Positions 1 to 7,295 of a stretch of DNA of 7,410 nucleotides are shown piece by piece. Source of the DNA: JARRNJ01 sp037385045 (GTDB taxonomy: Bacteria > Pseudomonadota > Gammaproteobacteria > JASBUN01); assembly GCA_037385045.1 (NCBI GenBank), contig JARRNJ010000100.1, positions 1-7,410 of the forward strand, written 5' to 3'. Numbering within the stretch: the stretch's first letter is position 1; every line of letters starts with the position of its first letter. A program made the position numbers and the translations under genes. The notes beneath the pieces are model-generated. The model was not told the origin of the DNA. It did not search any database and saw only the letters and a list, made by a program, of their open reading frames with translations.

Positions 1-545
1 ATGCCGATCCGGTGCACAAGATCTCCATTATTCCCCGGGGAATTGCGGCTCTCGGATATACCCAGCAGCAACCCACCGAGGACCGCTATTTAATGACCCG
101 CTCGGAGCTGCTGGACCGGTTGGCCGTTCTTTTAGGCGGCAGGGTAGCGGAGGAACTGGTTTTCAAAGAAATCTCAACCGGGGCCCAAAACGACTTACAG
201 CGGGCTACAGATATTGCGCGGTCGATGGTCGCGGAATACGGCATGAGCGATTCCCTGGGACTGGTGAGCTATGAACGTCCGCGCCAGCCGATGTTTCTCC
301 CGGACAATTTTTCTTCCGGTAAAAACTACAGTGAAGCCAAATCCGCTCAAATTGACGAAGAGGTCACACGCTTTATCGAAGAAGCGCATCAACGCGTGCG
401 TAAAATCCTCTCGGAGCGACGAACCGTCCTTGATGATTTGGCCCATCTCCTTTCGAAAAACGAAAGTGTACAGGGAGAGGAGCTCAGAAAAATGTTGTCC
501 GAGTCCAGATCCGGTATGGCAGCTTCATTGCCTGAGAAAATGTAA
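1..545 (+). CDS. ftsH: ATP-dependent zinc metalloprotease FtsH, C-terminal part (5' end outside window)
   Basis: This is the C-terminal 180 codons of an FtsH/M41 protease, a hexameric inner-membrane AAA+ protease that extracts and degrades misfolded membrane proteins and some regulators. The reading frame is open from the first full codon at position 3 and begins ADPVHKISIIPRG, a conserved segment inside the M41 peptidase domain, so the GTG at 12 is an internal valine and not a start. GGRVAEELVF and STGAQNDLQRATDIAR follow. The Asp of QND (192-194) matches the family's third zinc ligand; the HEXXH zinc motif, the AAA module and the membrane segments lie upstream of the window. The C-terminal half of the fragment is charged and helical, including VQGEELRKML, the usual end region of FtsH. 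The gene ends in TAA, 44 bases before the DUF302 gene. Its proximity to a metabolic cluster suggests an accessory FtsH copy rather than the housekeeping one, but that is inference. Confidence 0.95.
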   Translation, partial: ADPVHKISIIPRGIAALGYTQQQPTEDRYLMTRSELLDRLAVLLGGRVAEELVFKEISTGAQNDLQRATDIARSMVAEYGMSDSLGLVSYERPRQPMFLPDNFSSGKNYSEAKSAQIDEEVTRFIEEAHQRVRKILSERRTVLDDLAHLLSKNESVQGEELRKMLSESRSGMAASLPEKM

Positions 546-589
546 AATATGAAAAACATCCATAACGTTGTAAACCATAAGAGGGAAAT

Positions 590-976
590 ATGCTGATAAA
601 ATTATCTACTGACAAATCCGTGAGTGAGACTGCGGCTGCCTTGCAGGCCGCCGTCCAGGCCAATCACTTTGGCGTCATGCAGGTTCATAACCTTAAGGAG
701 ACCATGGCGAAGAAGGGGGTGGAGTTCGCCCGCGAATGTCTGATTTTCGAGGTCTGCCAGCCGCAACAAGCGAAGAAGGTGCTCGATGAAAACATGAGCC
801 TCTCCACCGCGCTGCCATGCCGGATCTCCATTTATGAGGAGAGCGATAAAACCGTTCTGGCGACATTGAAGCCAACCACTCTTCTGGCGATGTTCGACGT
901 ACCACAACTGGAAGCGGTGGCAAAGGAGGTGGAGGACACCATTGTTAAAATCATGACGGAGGCGGCATCAGGCTGA
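590..976 (+). CDS. DUF302 family protein
   Basis: This is a 128-residue soluble protein with no signal peptide or membrane segment. The central stretch FEVCQPQQAKKVL (from residue 53), followed by LPCRISIYEE and KTVLATLKPTTLL, is the typical DUF302 signature, and the length fits this small alpha/beta family. Cysteines are at residues 50, 56 and 77; the last two lie in the family's conserved segments. The biochemical role of DUF302 is not established, so no function is assigned. The start at 590 is supported by GAGGG at 581-585, four bases before the ATG. The gene follows ftsH by 44 bases without a visible terminator between them, so the two may be co-transcribed. A weak hairpin with a T-run follows its stop. 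Family assignment is confident; function is unknown. Confidence 0.87.
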   Translation: MLIKLSTDKSVSETAAALQAAVQANHFGVMQVHNLKETMAKKGVEFARECLIFEVCQPQQAKKVLDENMSLSTALPCRISIYEESDKTVLATLKPTTLLAMFDVPQLEAVAKEVEDTIVKIMTEAASG

Positions 977-990
977 TATTCCGGCATTTG

Positions 991-1012
991 AACGCCCCGG
1001 TGTTTCGTTTTT
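991..1012 (+). terminator. Possible weak terminator after the DUF302 gene
   Basis: AACGC (991-995) can pair with GTGTT (1000-1004) around a 4-base loop, including one G-T wobble, and five T residues follow at 1008-1012. It sits 14 bases after the DUF302 stop codon, where a terminator would be expected. The stem is only five pairs and is interrupted from the T-run by TCG, so it would be inefficient at best and may allow read-through into glgP. Confidence 0.25.
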
Positions 1013-1061
1013 CCTTGTTATCATCATTCACGGCTGTGAGGAATTCTTGCGTCTCTATGCT

Positions 1062-1080
1062 TCCCCGAAGTAGCCGGGGA
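1062..1080 (+). promoter_or_regulatory. GC-rich hairpin in the glgP leader
   Basis: TCCCCG (1062-1067) and CGGGGA (1075-1080) form a perfect six-pair inverted repeat around a 7-base loop. There is no T-run after it, so it is not a normal intrinsic terminator. It lies 20 bases upstream of the glgP Shine-Dalgarno sequence, so it could be a 5'-leader structure or an operator half-site pair, or chance in GC-rich DNA. Confidence 0.25.
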
Positions 1081-1100
1081 TTCCGTCCGAGCCAAAACTG

Positions 1101-1106
1101 AAGGAG
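1101..1106 (+). promoter_or_regulatory. Ribosome binding site of glgP
   Basis: AAGGAG, a near-perfect match to the 16S anti-Shine-Dalgarno sequence, lies five bases before the ATG at 1112. It fixes the glgP start and indicates efficient translation initiation. Confidence 0.85.
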
Positions 1107-1111
1107 AAATC

Positions 1112-3658
1112 ATGAGCAAACAAACACGTGTCAGCCACCCGATATACAACCTTCTGCCCACGGAAATCGAGGGGTTCGATTCCCTTGCCGAACTGGCCCT
1201 GGATATGCGCTGGTCGTGGGATCATGCTACCGACAAGGTGTGGCGGCAGCTTGATCTCGAACTATGGGAAATCACGCATAACCCCTGGGTTGTCCTTCAG
1301 ACGGTCTCGCGCGACCGGATCGAGCGCGTGTTGGCAGATCCTGTTTTTCGCAAAAATGTTGACGGCTTGGTGCAGACCATGCGGCAAGCGGTTGAGGCAC
1401 CCGCTTGGTTTCAGGAGAATCATTCGCAGGGTTCCCTGAACTGCGCCGCTTATTTCAGCATGGAATTTATGTTGAGCGAAGCTTTGCCCATCTACTCGGG
1501 CGGGCTTGGCAATGTCGCCGGCGATCAGCTTAAAGCCGCCAGCGACCTGGGTGTGCCGGTAATCGGCGTGGGACTGCTATACCAGCAAGGCTATTTTCGC
1601 CAGATGATTGACAAGGACGGAGCACAGCAGGCCCTTTTCCCGTATAACGATCCCGGACAGTTGCCGATCACGCCTTTGCGTGAAGCAAACGGCGAGTGGT
1701 TGCGGTTGGAGATTGCACTACCCGGTTACTCGGTCTGGCTGCGCGCCTGGCAGGTCCAGGTCGGCCGGGCGAAGCTTTACCTGCTGGACAGCAATGACGC
1801 AGCGAACTTCCCCGCTCATCGAGGGATTACCAGCGAGCTGTATGGCGGCGGACCGGAGCTGCGTCTCAAACAGGAACTGCTCCTTGGGATCGGCGGATGG
1901 CGACTGCTGGGTGCGCTTGGCATCCAGCCGGAAGTCTGCCATCTGAATGAAGGGCATGCGGCCTTTGCCGTATTGGAACGGGCCTGCAGTTTCATGGAAG
2001 AGACCGGGCAGCCCTTCGAAGTCGCGCTGGCTGTCACTCGAGCCGGGAATCTCTTCACCACCCACACGGCAGTGGCCGCCGGGTTTGACCGTTTCGCTCC
2101 GGCCCTCATCGAACAATACCTCGGTGGCTATGCCGAGCAGAAGCTCGGCATAACACCCCACGATTTGCTGGCACTGGGCCGCAAGAACCCGAACGACTCG
2201 TCGGAGAGTTTCAACATGGCCTATCTGGCAATCCGCGGAAGCGGGGCGGTCAATGGCGTGAGTCGTTTGCACGGGAATGTGAGCCGGCACCTTTTTGAGC
2301 CTCTTTTTCCGCACTGGCCGCAGGACGAAATCCCGGTCGGGCATGTGACCAACGGCGTCCACATGCCGACCTGGGATTCGGCGGCAGCGGACGATCTCTG
2401 GACGGACGCCTGCGGAAAACACCGATGGCTCGGGACGACGGAAACCCTGGACCAGGACATTCGCCGCATCTCCGACGCCAGGCTCTGGCAATTTCGAATC
2501 GCCGCAAGCAAGTCGCTTGTTGAATATGCCCGCGAGCGATTGTCCATGCAACTGACCGCCTCCGGCGCGTCGTCCGATGCGATTGACGAAGCGAAGCATC
2601 TGTTTAATCCCAACGCGTTGACCCTGGGCTTTGCGCGCCGCTTCGCGACTTACAAGAGGCCGAACCTGCTGCTGCACGACCCGGAGCGACTGCTTCGCCT
2701 TCTAACTAATCCCGAGCGCCCGGTGCAACTCATCCTTGCCGGCAAGGCCCATCCGGCAGATCAGGCGGGCCTGGCCCTGATTCAGGAATGGACGCATTTC
2801 ATCCGGCGGCCGGAAACACGACCCCACATCGTCTTTCTGAGCGACTACGACATGTTGTTAACGGAGCACCTGGTGCAGGGGGTGGACGTCTGGATCAACA
2901 CGCCTCGGCGACCCTGGGAGGCGAGCGGAACGAGCGGCATGAAGGTGCTCGTCAATGGCGGCATCAATCTCTCGGAATTGGACGGCTGGTGGGCGGAAGC
3001 CTACACGCCTGAAGTGGGATGGGCGTTGGGGGACGGCCTGGAGCATGGCGACGATCCGGCTTGGGACGCGGTCGAAGCCGAGGCGCTCTATGACCTGCTC
3101 GAGCGGGAGGTGATCCCGGAGTTTTATACCCGGGACGAGAGCGGCATTCCCACCGCATGGGTCAAGCGGATGCGGGAAAGCATGGCGCGGCTGACACCGC
3201 GCTTTTCCGCCAACCGCACGGTGCGCGAATACACCGAACAACACTACCTCCCGGCCGCCTCGGCCTACCGTGAGCGCGCCGCCGATAAAGGCGCATTGGG
3301 CAGGCAGATGGTTGAATGGCGCCAAGCACTGGAGCAGCATTGGGCCACGCTGCGCTTCGGCGAAGTGAATGTTCAGGCCAAAGGCAATCAGCACGTGTAC
3401 GAAGTTCAGGTCTATCTCAATGACCTCGATCCCAAAGCGGTGCGGGTGGAGCTTTACGCCGACGGCGTCATGGGCAGTTCTCCCGTGCGGCAGGAGATGA
3501 TGCGTGTTCGCCAACCGGCCGGCGAGTCCGGCATCTACATTTACAGCGCAGCTGTGTCTTCAGCCCGCCCATCTGCGGACTATACGGCACGAGTGATACC
3601 ACACTTCAGCGGCGTTGCGATCCCACTGGAAGACGCACAAATCCTCTGGCAGCGATAA
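1112..3658 (+). CDS. glgP: Alpha-glucan (glycogen) phosphorylase, GT35 family, long form
   Basis: This 848-residue cytoplasmic enzyme is predicted to cleave alpha-1,4-glucan with phosphate, giving glucose-1-phosphate without ATP cost. It belongs to the bacterial branch with a DUF3417-type N-terminal domain (about residues 10-115, with LALDMRWSWDHATDKVW), like the mycobacterial and Thermotoga enzymes and unlike E. coli MalP/GlgP. The catalytic domain follows: AYFSMEF and YSGGLGNVAGDQLK (113-141), CHLNEGHAAF with His282 matching the active-site His, SRLHGNVS at 384, then the GT-B C-terminal half with FARRFATYKRP. EASGTSGMK contains Lys611, the expected Schiff-base lysine for pyridoxal phosphate, followed by LDGWWAEAY. 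Residues from about 748 to the end form a separate beta-rich tail, also known in long family members. The start is set by a strong AAGGAG. It is probably the first gene of an operon with ackA, xfp and fba, supplying sugar phosphate to phosphoketolase. Maltodextrin or another alpha-glucan could be the preferred substrate. Confidence 0.94.
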   Translation: MSKQTRVSHPIYNLLPTEIEGFDSLAELALDMRWSWDHATDKVWRQLDLELWEITHNPWVVLQTVSRDRIERVLADPVFRKNVDGLVQTMRQAVEAPAWFQENHSQGSLNCAAYFSMEFMLSEALPIYSGGLGNVAGDQLKAASDLGVPVIGVGLLYQQGYFRQMIDKDGAQQALFPYNDPGQLPITPLREANGEWLRLEIALPGYSVWLRAWQVQVGRAKLYLLDSNDAANFPAHRGITSELYGGGPELRLKQELLLGIGGWRLLGALGIQPEVCHLNEGHAAFAVLERACSFMEETGQPFEVALAVTRAGNLFTTHTAVAAGFDRFAPALIEQYLGGYAEQKLGITPHDLLALGRKNPNDSSESFNMAYLAIRGSGAVNGVSRLHGNVSRHLFEPLFPHWPQDEIPVGHVTNGVHMPTWDSAAADDLWTDACGKHRWLGTTETLDQDIRRISDARLWQFRIAASKSLVEYARERLSMQLTASGASSDAIDEAKHLFNPNALTLGFARRFATYKRPNLLLHDPERLLRLLTNPERPVQLILAGKAHPADQAGLALIQEWTHFIRRPETRPHIVFLSDYDMLLTEHLVQGVDVWINTPRRPWEASGTSGMKVLVNGGINLSELDGWWAEAYTPEVGWALGDGLEHGDDPAWDAVEAEALYDLLEREVIPEFYTRDESGIPTAWVKRMRESMARLTPRFSANRTVREYTEQHYLPAASAYRERAADKGALGRQMVEWRQALEQHWATLRFGEVNVQAKGNQHVYEVQVYLNDLDPKAVRVELYADGVMGSSPVRQEMMRVRQPAGESGIYIYSAAVSSARPSADYTARVIPHFSGVAIPLEDAQILWQR

Positions 3659-3668
3659 TCCGATCGAC

Positions 3669-3673
3669 GGAGG
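3669..3673 (+). promoter_or_regulatory. Shine-Dalgarno of the short leader ORF before ackA
   Basis: GGAGG lies eight bases before the ATG at 3682, which is not in the ackA frame, and sixteen bases before the in-frame ATG at 3690, too far for good initiation. The strongest ribosome binding site in the glgP-ackA gap therefore points to the small ORF at 3682 rather than to ackA itself. Confidence 0.5.
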
Positions 3674-3681
3674 AAAAGACG

Positions 3682-3717
3682 ATGATGAAATGGACAATGA
3701 CGAAGGCTCATCCATGA
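3682..3717 (+). CDS. Putative 11-codon leader ORF upstream of ackA
   Basis: A short frame reads MMKWTMTKAHP and stops at TGA 3715-3717, which overlaps the ackA ATG at 3714 as ATGA. It has a well-spaced GGAGG at 3669-3673. This arrangement is typical of translational coupling, in which ribosomes finishing the leader re-initiate at the next gene. The peptide has no run of any one amino acid that would suggest attenuation. It could also be a chance ORF, or a relic of an older ackA N-terminus. Nothing but arrangement supports it, so confidence is low. Confidence 0.3.
   Translation: MMKWTMTKAHP
3702..3706 (+). promoter_or_regulatory. Probable ribosome binding site of ackA
   Basis: GAAGG lies seven bases before the ATG at 3714. 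It is a moderate Shine-Dalgarno match with good spacing and, with the protein alignment, favours 3714 over the in-frame upstream ATGs at 3615 and 3690. Confidence 0.5.
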
Positions 3718-4907
3718 AACCGGCTAATCCACGCATCCTGACGATCAATGGCGGTTCGTCGAGCATCAAATTCGCGCTGTTCGAGGCCGATGACCCCCTC
3801 AGACGGATTCTGGAGGGCGGGATTGAGCGGATTGGACTGCCTGAGGCCACCTTGCGGGTGAAAGGCTTGAACCCGGCGGACAACGTTTCGCGGTCAGTAA
3901 CGGCACCGGATCACATAAAGGCGGTGGGCGCTCTGATGGATTGGATCGAGGAACGCAGCAAACGTGATGCATTGACCGCAGTGGGGCATCGCGTGGTGCA
4001 TGGCGGGCCGAAATACAGTGACCCGCAGTTAATCACCAAGGAAATGGTTGAGGAGCTGCATCGGCTCAGTCCGTTCGATCCTGAGCACCTGCCGGAGGAA
4101 ATCCTGTTGACCGAGGCGTTTCATCGCCGATTTCCCGATCTGCCCCAAGTAGCGTGTTTCGACACGGCTTTTCACCATGACCTGCCGCGCGTGTCCCGGT
4201 TGCTGCCGATCCCGCGCCGCTACGAAGCGCAGGGGATTCGGCGGTACGGATTTCACGGATTGTCGTATGCGTTTCTAATGGAAGAACTGGCCCGCCTGGC
4301 CGGATCGGAAGCGGCACAAGGCCGGGTTATTCTCGCCCACCTCGGCAATGGCGCGAGCCTGGCGGCGGTTCGTGACGGCAAACCCGTGGACACCAGCATG
4401 GGTTTCACGCCGGCAGCCGGGGTGCCGATGAGCACCCGCTCGGGCGATCTCGATCCGGGACTGCTTTGGTATCTGGCGCGCACCGAGGGCTTCGATGCAA
4501 AACGATTCAATGAGATGGTCAATTTTCAGTCCGGACTGCTCGGCGTGTCAGAGACCAGTTCCGACATGCGTGATTTGCTCGACCGTGAAACGCAGGACGT
4601 GCGGGCGGCTGAGGCGGTTGCGCTGTTTTGCTACCAGGTCAAGAAATGGATCGGCGCATTCGCTGCGGCCTTGGGCGGACTGGACACGCTGGTGTTCGCC
4701 GGTGGCATCGGAGAAAAAGCACCCACGGTCCGTTCCCGGATTTGCGATGGGCTGGGATTTTTTGGAATCGAACTCGAAGAAAAGCGAAACGCGGCGAATG
4801 AGGGGCTTATTTCCGCGGTGGCCGGCCGGGTTGCGGTCCGCGTCATTCCCACGGACGAGGAATGGATGATCGCCAAGACGGTTTGCCGCGTTCTCGGCCT
4901 TGACTGA
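3714..4907 (+). CDS. ackA: Acetate kinase
   Basis: This 397-residue cytoplasmic kinase of the ASKHA fold is predicted to convert acetyl phosphate and ADP to acetate and ATP, reversibly. Expected motifs are all present: INGGSSSIKF near the N-terminus (Asn12; most family members have NAGSSS), GHRVVHGG with Arg93, CFDTAFH with Asp150, RYGFHGLSY with His181, LAHLGNGAS, MSTRSGDLDP with Arg242, FAGGIGEKAPTVR, and PTDEEW with Glu382/383 near the magnesium site. These match the catalytic Arg, Asp, His and Glu known from the Methanosarcina enzyme. I chose 3714 because the conserved strand begins eight residues in and the length then matches the usual ~400. The same frame is open from ATG 3615, but that would overlap glgP by 44 bases and add a polar 33-residue extension not typical of the family. 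The downstream neighbour xfp makes its substrate, so the pair forms an ATP-yielding unit. Confidence 0.95.
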   Translation: MKPANPRILTINGGSSSIKFALFEADDPLRRILEGGIERIGLPEATLRVKGLNPADNVSRSVTAPDHIKAVGALMDWIEERSKRDALTAVGHRVVHGGPKYSDPQLITKEMVEELHRLSPFDPEHLPEEILLTEAFHRRFPDLPQVACFDTAFHHDLPRVSRLLPIPRRYEAQGIRRYGFHGLSYAFLMEELARLAGSEAAQGRVILAHLGNGASLAAVRDGKPVDTSMGFTPAAGVPMSTRSGDLDPGLLWYLARTEGFDAKRFNEMVNFQSGLLGVSETSSDMRDLLDRETQDVRAAEAVALFCYQVKKWIGAFAAALGGLDTLVFAGGIGEKAPTVRSRICDGLGFFGIELEEKRNAANEGLISAVAGRVAVRVIPTDEEWMIAKTVCRVLGLD

Positions 4908-4910
4908 TGA

Positions 4911-4916
4911 AAGGAG
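4911..4916 (+). promoter_or_regulatory. Ribosome binding site of xfp
   Basis: AAGGAG lies nine bases before the ATG at 4926, in the 18-base gap after the ackA stop. It supports the xfp start and rules against initiation at the out-of-frame ATG at 4907. Confidence 0.8.
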
Positions 4917-4925
4917 AATTGAACC

Positions 4926-7295
4926 ATGAAGACAAAAACGCTTTCCCCGGAACTGCTCCACAAGATGGATGCCTACTGGCGTGCCGCCAACTATCTGTCG
5001 GTGGGCCAGATTTATCTCTACGACAATCCGCTGCTGAAGCGGCCGCTGACACTCGCAGATATAAAGCACATGCTGCTGGGACACTGGGGCACGACCCCCG
5101 GACAGAACTTCATTTACGTGCATTTGAACCGGGCCATCAAAAAATACGACCTTAACATGATTTACGTCTCCGGCCCCGGACACGGCGGCCCGGCCGTCGT
5201 CGGCAACACGTATCTCGAAGGCACTTACAGCGAAATCTATCCCGACATCAGCCAGGATGAGGCCGGACTGCGGAAGCTCTTTATTCAGTTTTCGTTTCCC
5301 GGAGGCATTCCCAGCCACGCGTCGCCGGAGACGCCCGGTTCGCTGCACGAGGGCGGAGAACTGGGCTATTCCCTCAGCCATTCCTTCGGGGCGGTGTTCG
5401 ACAATCCCGACCTGATCGTCGCCTGCGTCGTCGGCGACGGCGAGGCGGAAACCGGACCGCTGGCAACAGCATGGCATTCCAACAAGTTTCTCAATCCGGC
5501 CACCGACGGCGCGGTGCTGCCGATCCTGCACTTAAACGGCTACAAGATTTCCAACCCGACCGTCCTGGCCCGCATCACCCGCGAGGAATTGGACCAGTTG
5601 CTCCGCGGGTACGGGTGGACACCCTACTTTGTGGAAGGTCACGAGCCCGGACCGATGCATGAGGCCATGGCCGCTACGCTCGACACGGCTGTGGAGCAGA
5701 TCAAAAAAATCCAGCAGGACGCCCGCGCCAACGGCAACTTCACGCGTCCGCGATGGCCGATGATCGTCCTCAATTCACCCAAGGGATGGACGGGGCCGAA
5801 GAGTGTCGATGGTCTACAGGTTGAAGGCACCTTCCGGGCTCACCAGGTGCCGCTCTCCGACCCGGCCACCCATCCCGAACACCTCAAGCTGCTGGAAGAC
5901 TGGCTCAGGAGCTACCGGCCGGAGGAACTCTTCGATGCGCAGGGCCGCCTGAAACCGGAACTGGCAGAACTTGCGCCCAGGGGCGAACGACGCATGGGCG
6001 CGAATCCCCACGCCAACGGCGGCATGCTGCTCCGCGATCTTCGGATGCCGGATTTCCGCGACTACGGCGAAGCCGTGCCTACGCCGGGCGTTCGCGGCAT
6101 CGGCGACACCCATGTGCTCGGGCCTTTCCTGCGCGATGTGGCGAAGCTGAATAGTGAACAGCGGAATTTCAGGGTCTTTGGTCCTGACGAGACGCTCTCC
6201 AACGGCCTGGAGGCCCTCTTTGAAGTGACCCGGCGCCAATGGGATGCCGCGACCGTGCCGAACGACGAATTTCTCGCGCCGACCGGGCGCGTGATGGAAA
6301 TGCTCAGCGAGCACCAATGCGAGGGATGGCTCGAGGGTTACCTGCTCACCGGGCGGCATGGGCTGTTCAACTGTTACGAGGCGTTTATCCACATTGTCGA
6401 TTCGATGTTCAACCAGCACGCCAAGTGGCTGAAGGTCACGTCGAAGCTGCCGTGGCGGCGGAAGATCGCCTCGCTGAACTACCTGCTGGCCTCCCATGTC
6501 TGGCGCCAGGATCACAACGGCTTCACGCACCAGGACCCCGGCTTCATCGACCACGTCGTGAACAAGAAGGCCGAGATCGTGCGGGTTTACCTTCCGCCGG
6601 ATGCCAACTGCCTGCTTTCGGTGATGGATCACTGCCTGCGCAGCCGCCATTACGTCAATGTCGTGGTCGCGGGCAAACATCCGGCGCCTCAGTGGCTGAC
6701 CATGGACGCCGCCGTCAAGCACTGCACCGAGGGCATCGGCATCTGGCAGTGGGCCAGCAACGACCAGAGCGCTGCGCCCGATGTGGTCATGGCCTGCTGC
6801 GGGGATGTGCCCACACTGGAGACCCTCGCCGCTGTCTCCATTCTGCGCGAGCATCTGCCCGACCTGAAAATCCGGGTGGTCAACGTCGTCGACCTCATGA
6901 AGCTGCAGCCGCAATCCGAGCACCCGCATGGGCTCTCCGACACGGATTTCGATGAGCTTTTCACCAGGGACAAGCCGGTCATCTTCGCCTTCCATGCATA
7001 CCCGTGGTTGATCCACCGGCTGACCTACCGCCGCACCAACCACCACAACATCCACGTCCGCGGCTACAAGGAAGAAGGCACCATCACCACACCCTTCGAC
7101 ATGACAGTGCTGAACGATCTGGACCGCTTCCATCTTGTGATGGACACCATCGACCGCCTGCCGCAGACCGGCGAAAAGGGCATCTACCTGAAACAGCAGC
7201 TCAAGGACAAACTGATCGAGCACAAGCAGTACATCAAAAAGCACGGCCAGGACCTGCCGGAAATCCGCAACTGGAAGTGGGGAGATTCCAAATGA
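4926..7295 (+). CDS. xfp: Xylulose-5-phosphate/fructose-6-phosphate phosphoketolase
   Basis: This 789-residue thiamine-diphosphate enzyme is predicted to split xylulose-5-phosphate (to acetyl phosphate and glyceraldehyde-3-phosphate) and/or fructose-6-phosphate (to acetyl phosphate and erythrose-4-phosphate) with phosphate. N-terminal pyrophosphate domain: GHWGTTPGQNF (His53), SGPGHGGPAVVGNTYLEGT (His86), SHASPETPGS (His131), and the TPP-magnesium motif GDGEAETGP (170-178) with LNGYKISNPT (from 203). Middle pyrimidine-binding domain: FGPDET (Glu422) and LSEHQCEG, whose Glu462 lines up with the transketolase Glu that activates the cofactor; DHNGFTHQDPG carries His530 and His535. The C-terminus ends EIRNWKWG, typical of the family. 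All residues implicated in the Bifidobacterium enzyme that I could place are present, so it should be active. Length is normal (about 790-825). Preference between the two substrates cannot be read from sequence. Its stop overlaps the next start by ATGA. Confidence 0.96.
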   Translation: MKTKTLSPELLHKMDAYWRAANYLSVGQIYLYDNPLLKRPLTLADIKHMLLGHWGTTPGQNFIYVHLNRAIKKYDLNMIYVSGPGHGGPAVVGNTYLEGTYSEIYPDISQDEAGLRKLFIQFSFPGGIPSHASPETPGSLHEGGELGYSLSHSFGAVFDNPDLIVACVVGDGEAETGPLATAWHSNKFLNPATDGAVLPILHLNGYKISNPTVLARITREELDQLLRGYGWTPYFVEGHEPGPMHEAMAATLDTAVEQIKKIQQDARANGNFTRPRWPMIVLNSPKGWTGPKSVDGLQVEGTFRAHQVPLSDPATHPEHLKLLEDWLRSYRPEELFDAQGRLKPELAELAPRGERRMGANPHANGGMLLRDLRMPDFRDYGEAVPTPGVRGIGDTHVLGPFLRDVAKLNSEQRNFRVFGPDETLSNGLEALFEVTRRQWDAATVPNDEFLAPTGRVMEMLSEHQCEGWLEGYLLTGRHGLFNCYEAFIHIVDSMFNQHAKWLKVTSKLPWRRKIASLNYLLASHVWRQDHNGFTHQDPGFIDHVVNKKAEIVRVYLPPDANCLLSVMDHCLRSRHYVNVVVAGKHPAPQWLTMDAAVKHCTEGIGIWQWASNDQSAAPDVVMACCGDVPTLETLAAVSILREHLPDLKIRVVNVVDLMKLQPQSEHPHGLSDTDFDELFTRDKPVIFAFHAYPWLIHRLTYRRTNHHNIHVRGYKEEGTITTPFDMTVLNDLDRFHLVMDTIDRLPQTGEKGIYLKQQLKDKLIEHKQYIKKHGQDLPEIRNWKWGDSK
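7279..7284 (+). promoter_or_regulatory. Ribosome binding site of the aldolase gene, inside the xfp end
   Basis: GGGGAG lies within the last codons of xfp, seven bases before the ATG at 7292. It supports the overlapping start of the downstream gene. Confidence 0.6.

Larger units (their letters stand above)
977..1111 (+). other. Intergenic region between the DUF302 gene and glgP
   Basis: This 135-base gap is the longest in the window and separates the ftsH/DUF302 pair from the glycogen/phosphoketolase genes. It holds a weak terminator-like hairpin near its start, a short TCAC-GGCT-GTGA inverted repeat at 1028-1039, a second GC-rich hairpin at 1062-1080, and the glgP ribosome binding site. TATCAT at 1019-1024 and TATGCT at 1056-1061 resemble -10 boxes, but neither has a good -35 box at 16-18 bases. 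I see no FNR-type TTGAT-N4-ATCAA site and no sigma-54 GG-N10-GC element. It is the most likely place for a promoter of the downstream operon, but by position only. Confidence 0.4.

Noticed and set aside
12..14. GTG at 12 as the start of a short gene
   Set aside because: The frame is open upstream to the window edge and reads ADPVHK, a conserved internal FtsH segment, so this is a truncated gene and not a separate small one.
1041..1050. Sigma-54 type -12 element around TTGC at 1047-1050
   Set aside because: The required GG is absent at the correct distance upstream (1037-1038 is TG).
1015..1061. Sigma-70 promoter for glgP using TTGTTA (1015), TATCAT (1019) or TATGCT (1056)
   Set aside because: No pair of -35 and -10 boxes has both a good match and 16-18 base spacing; the partner box matches three or fewer positions in each combination tried.
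3615..3713. Longer acetate kinase start at ATG 3615 or 3690
   Set aside because: The 3615 start overlaps glgP by 44 bases and adds a polar segment rich in Asp and Ser outside the family's usual N-terminus. The 3690 start has its GGAGG sixteen bases away. The start at 3714 has a nearer site and gives the normal length.
4907..5155. 82-codon + strand frame starting at the ackA stop
   Set aside because: It overlaps xfp in another frame, has no ribosome binding site of its own, and shows no family resemblance; the AAGGAG after it serves xfp.
6239..6955. 238-codon + strand frame inside xfp
   Set aside because: It is a frame shadow of the conserved phosphoketolase with an Arg/Ala/Gly-rich composition typical of out-of-frame GC-rich coding sequence.
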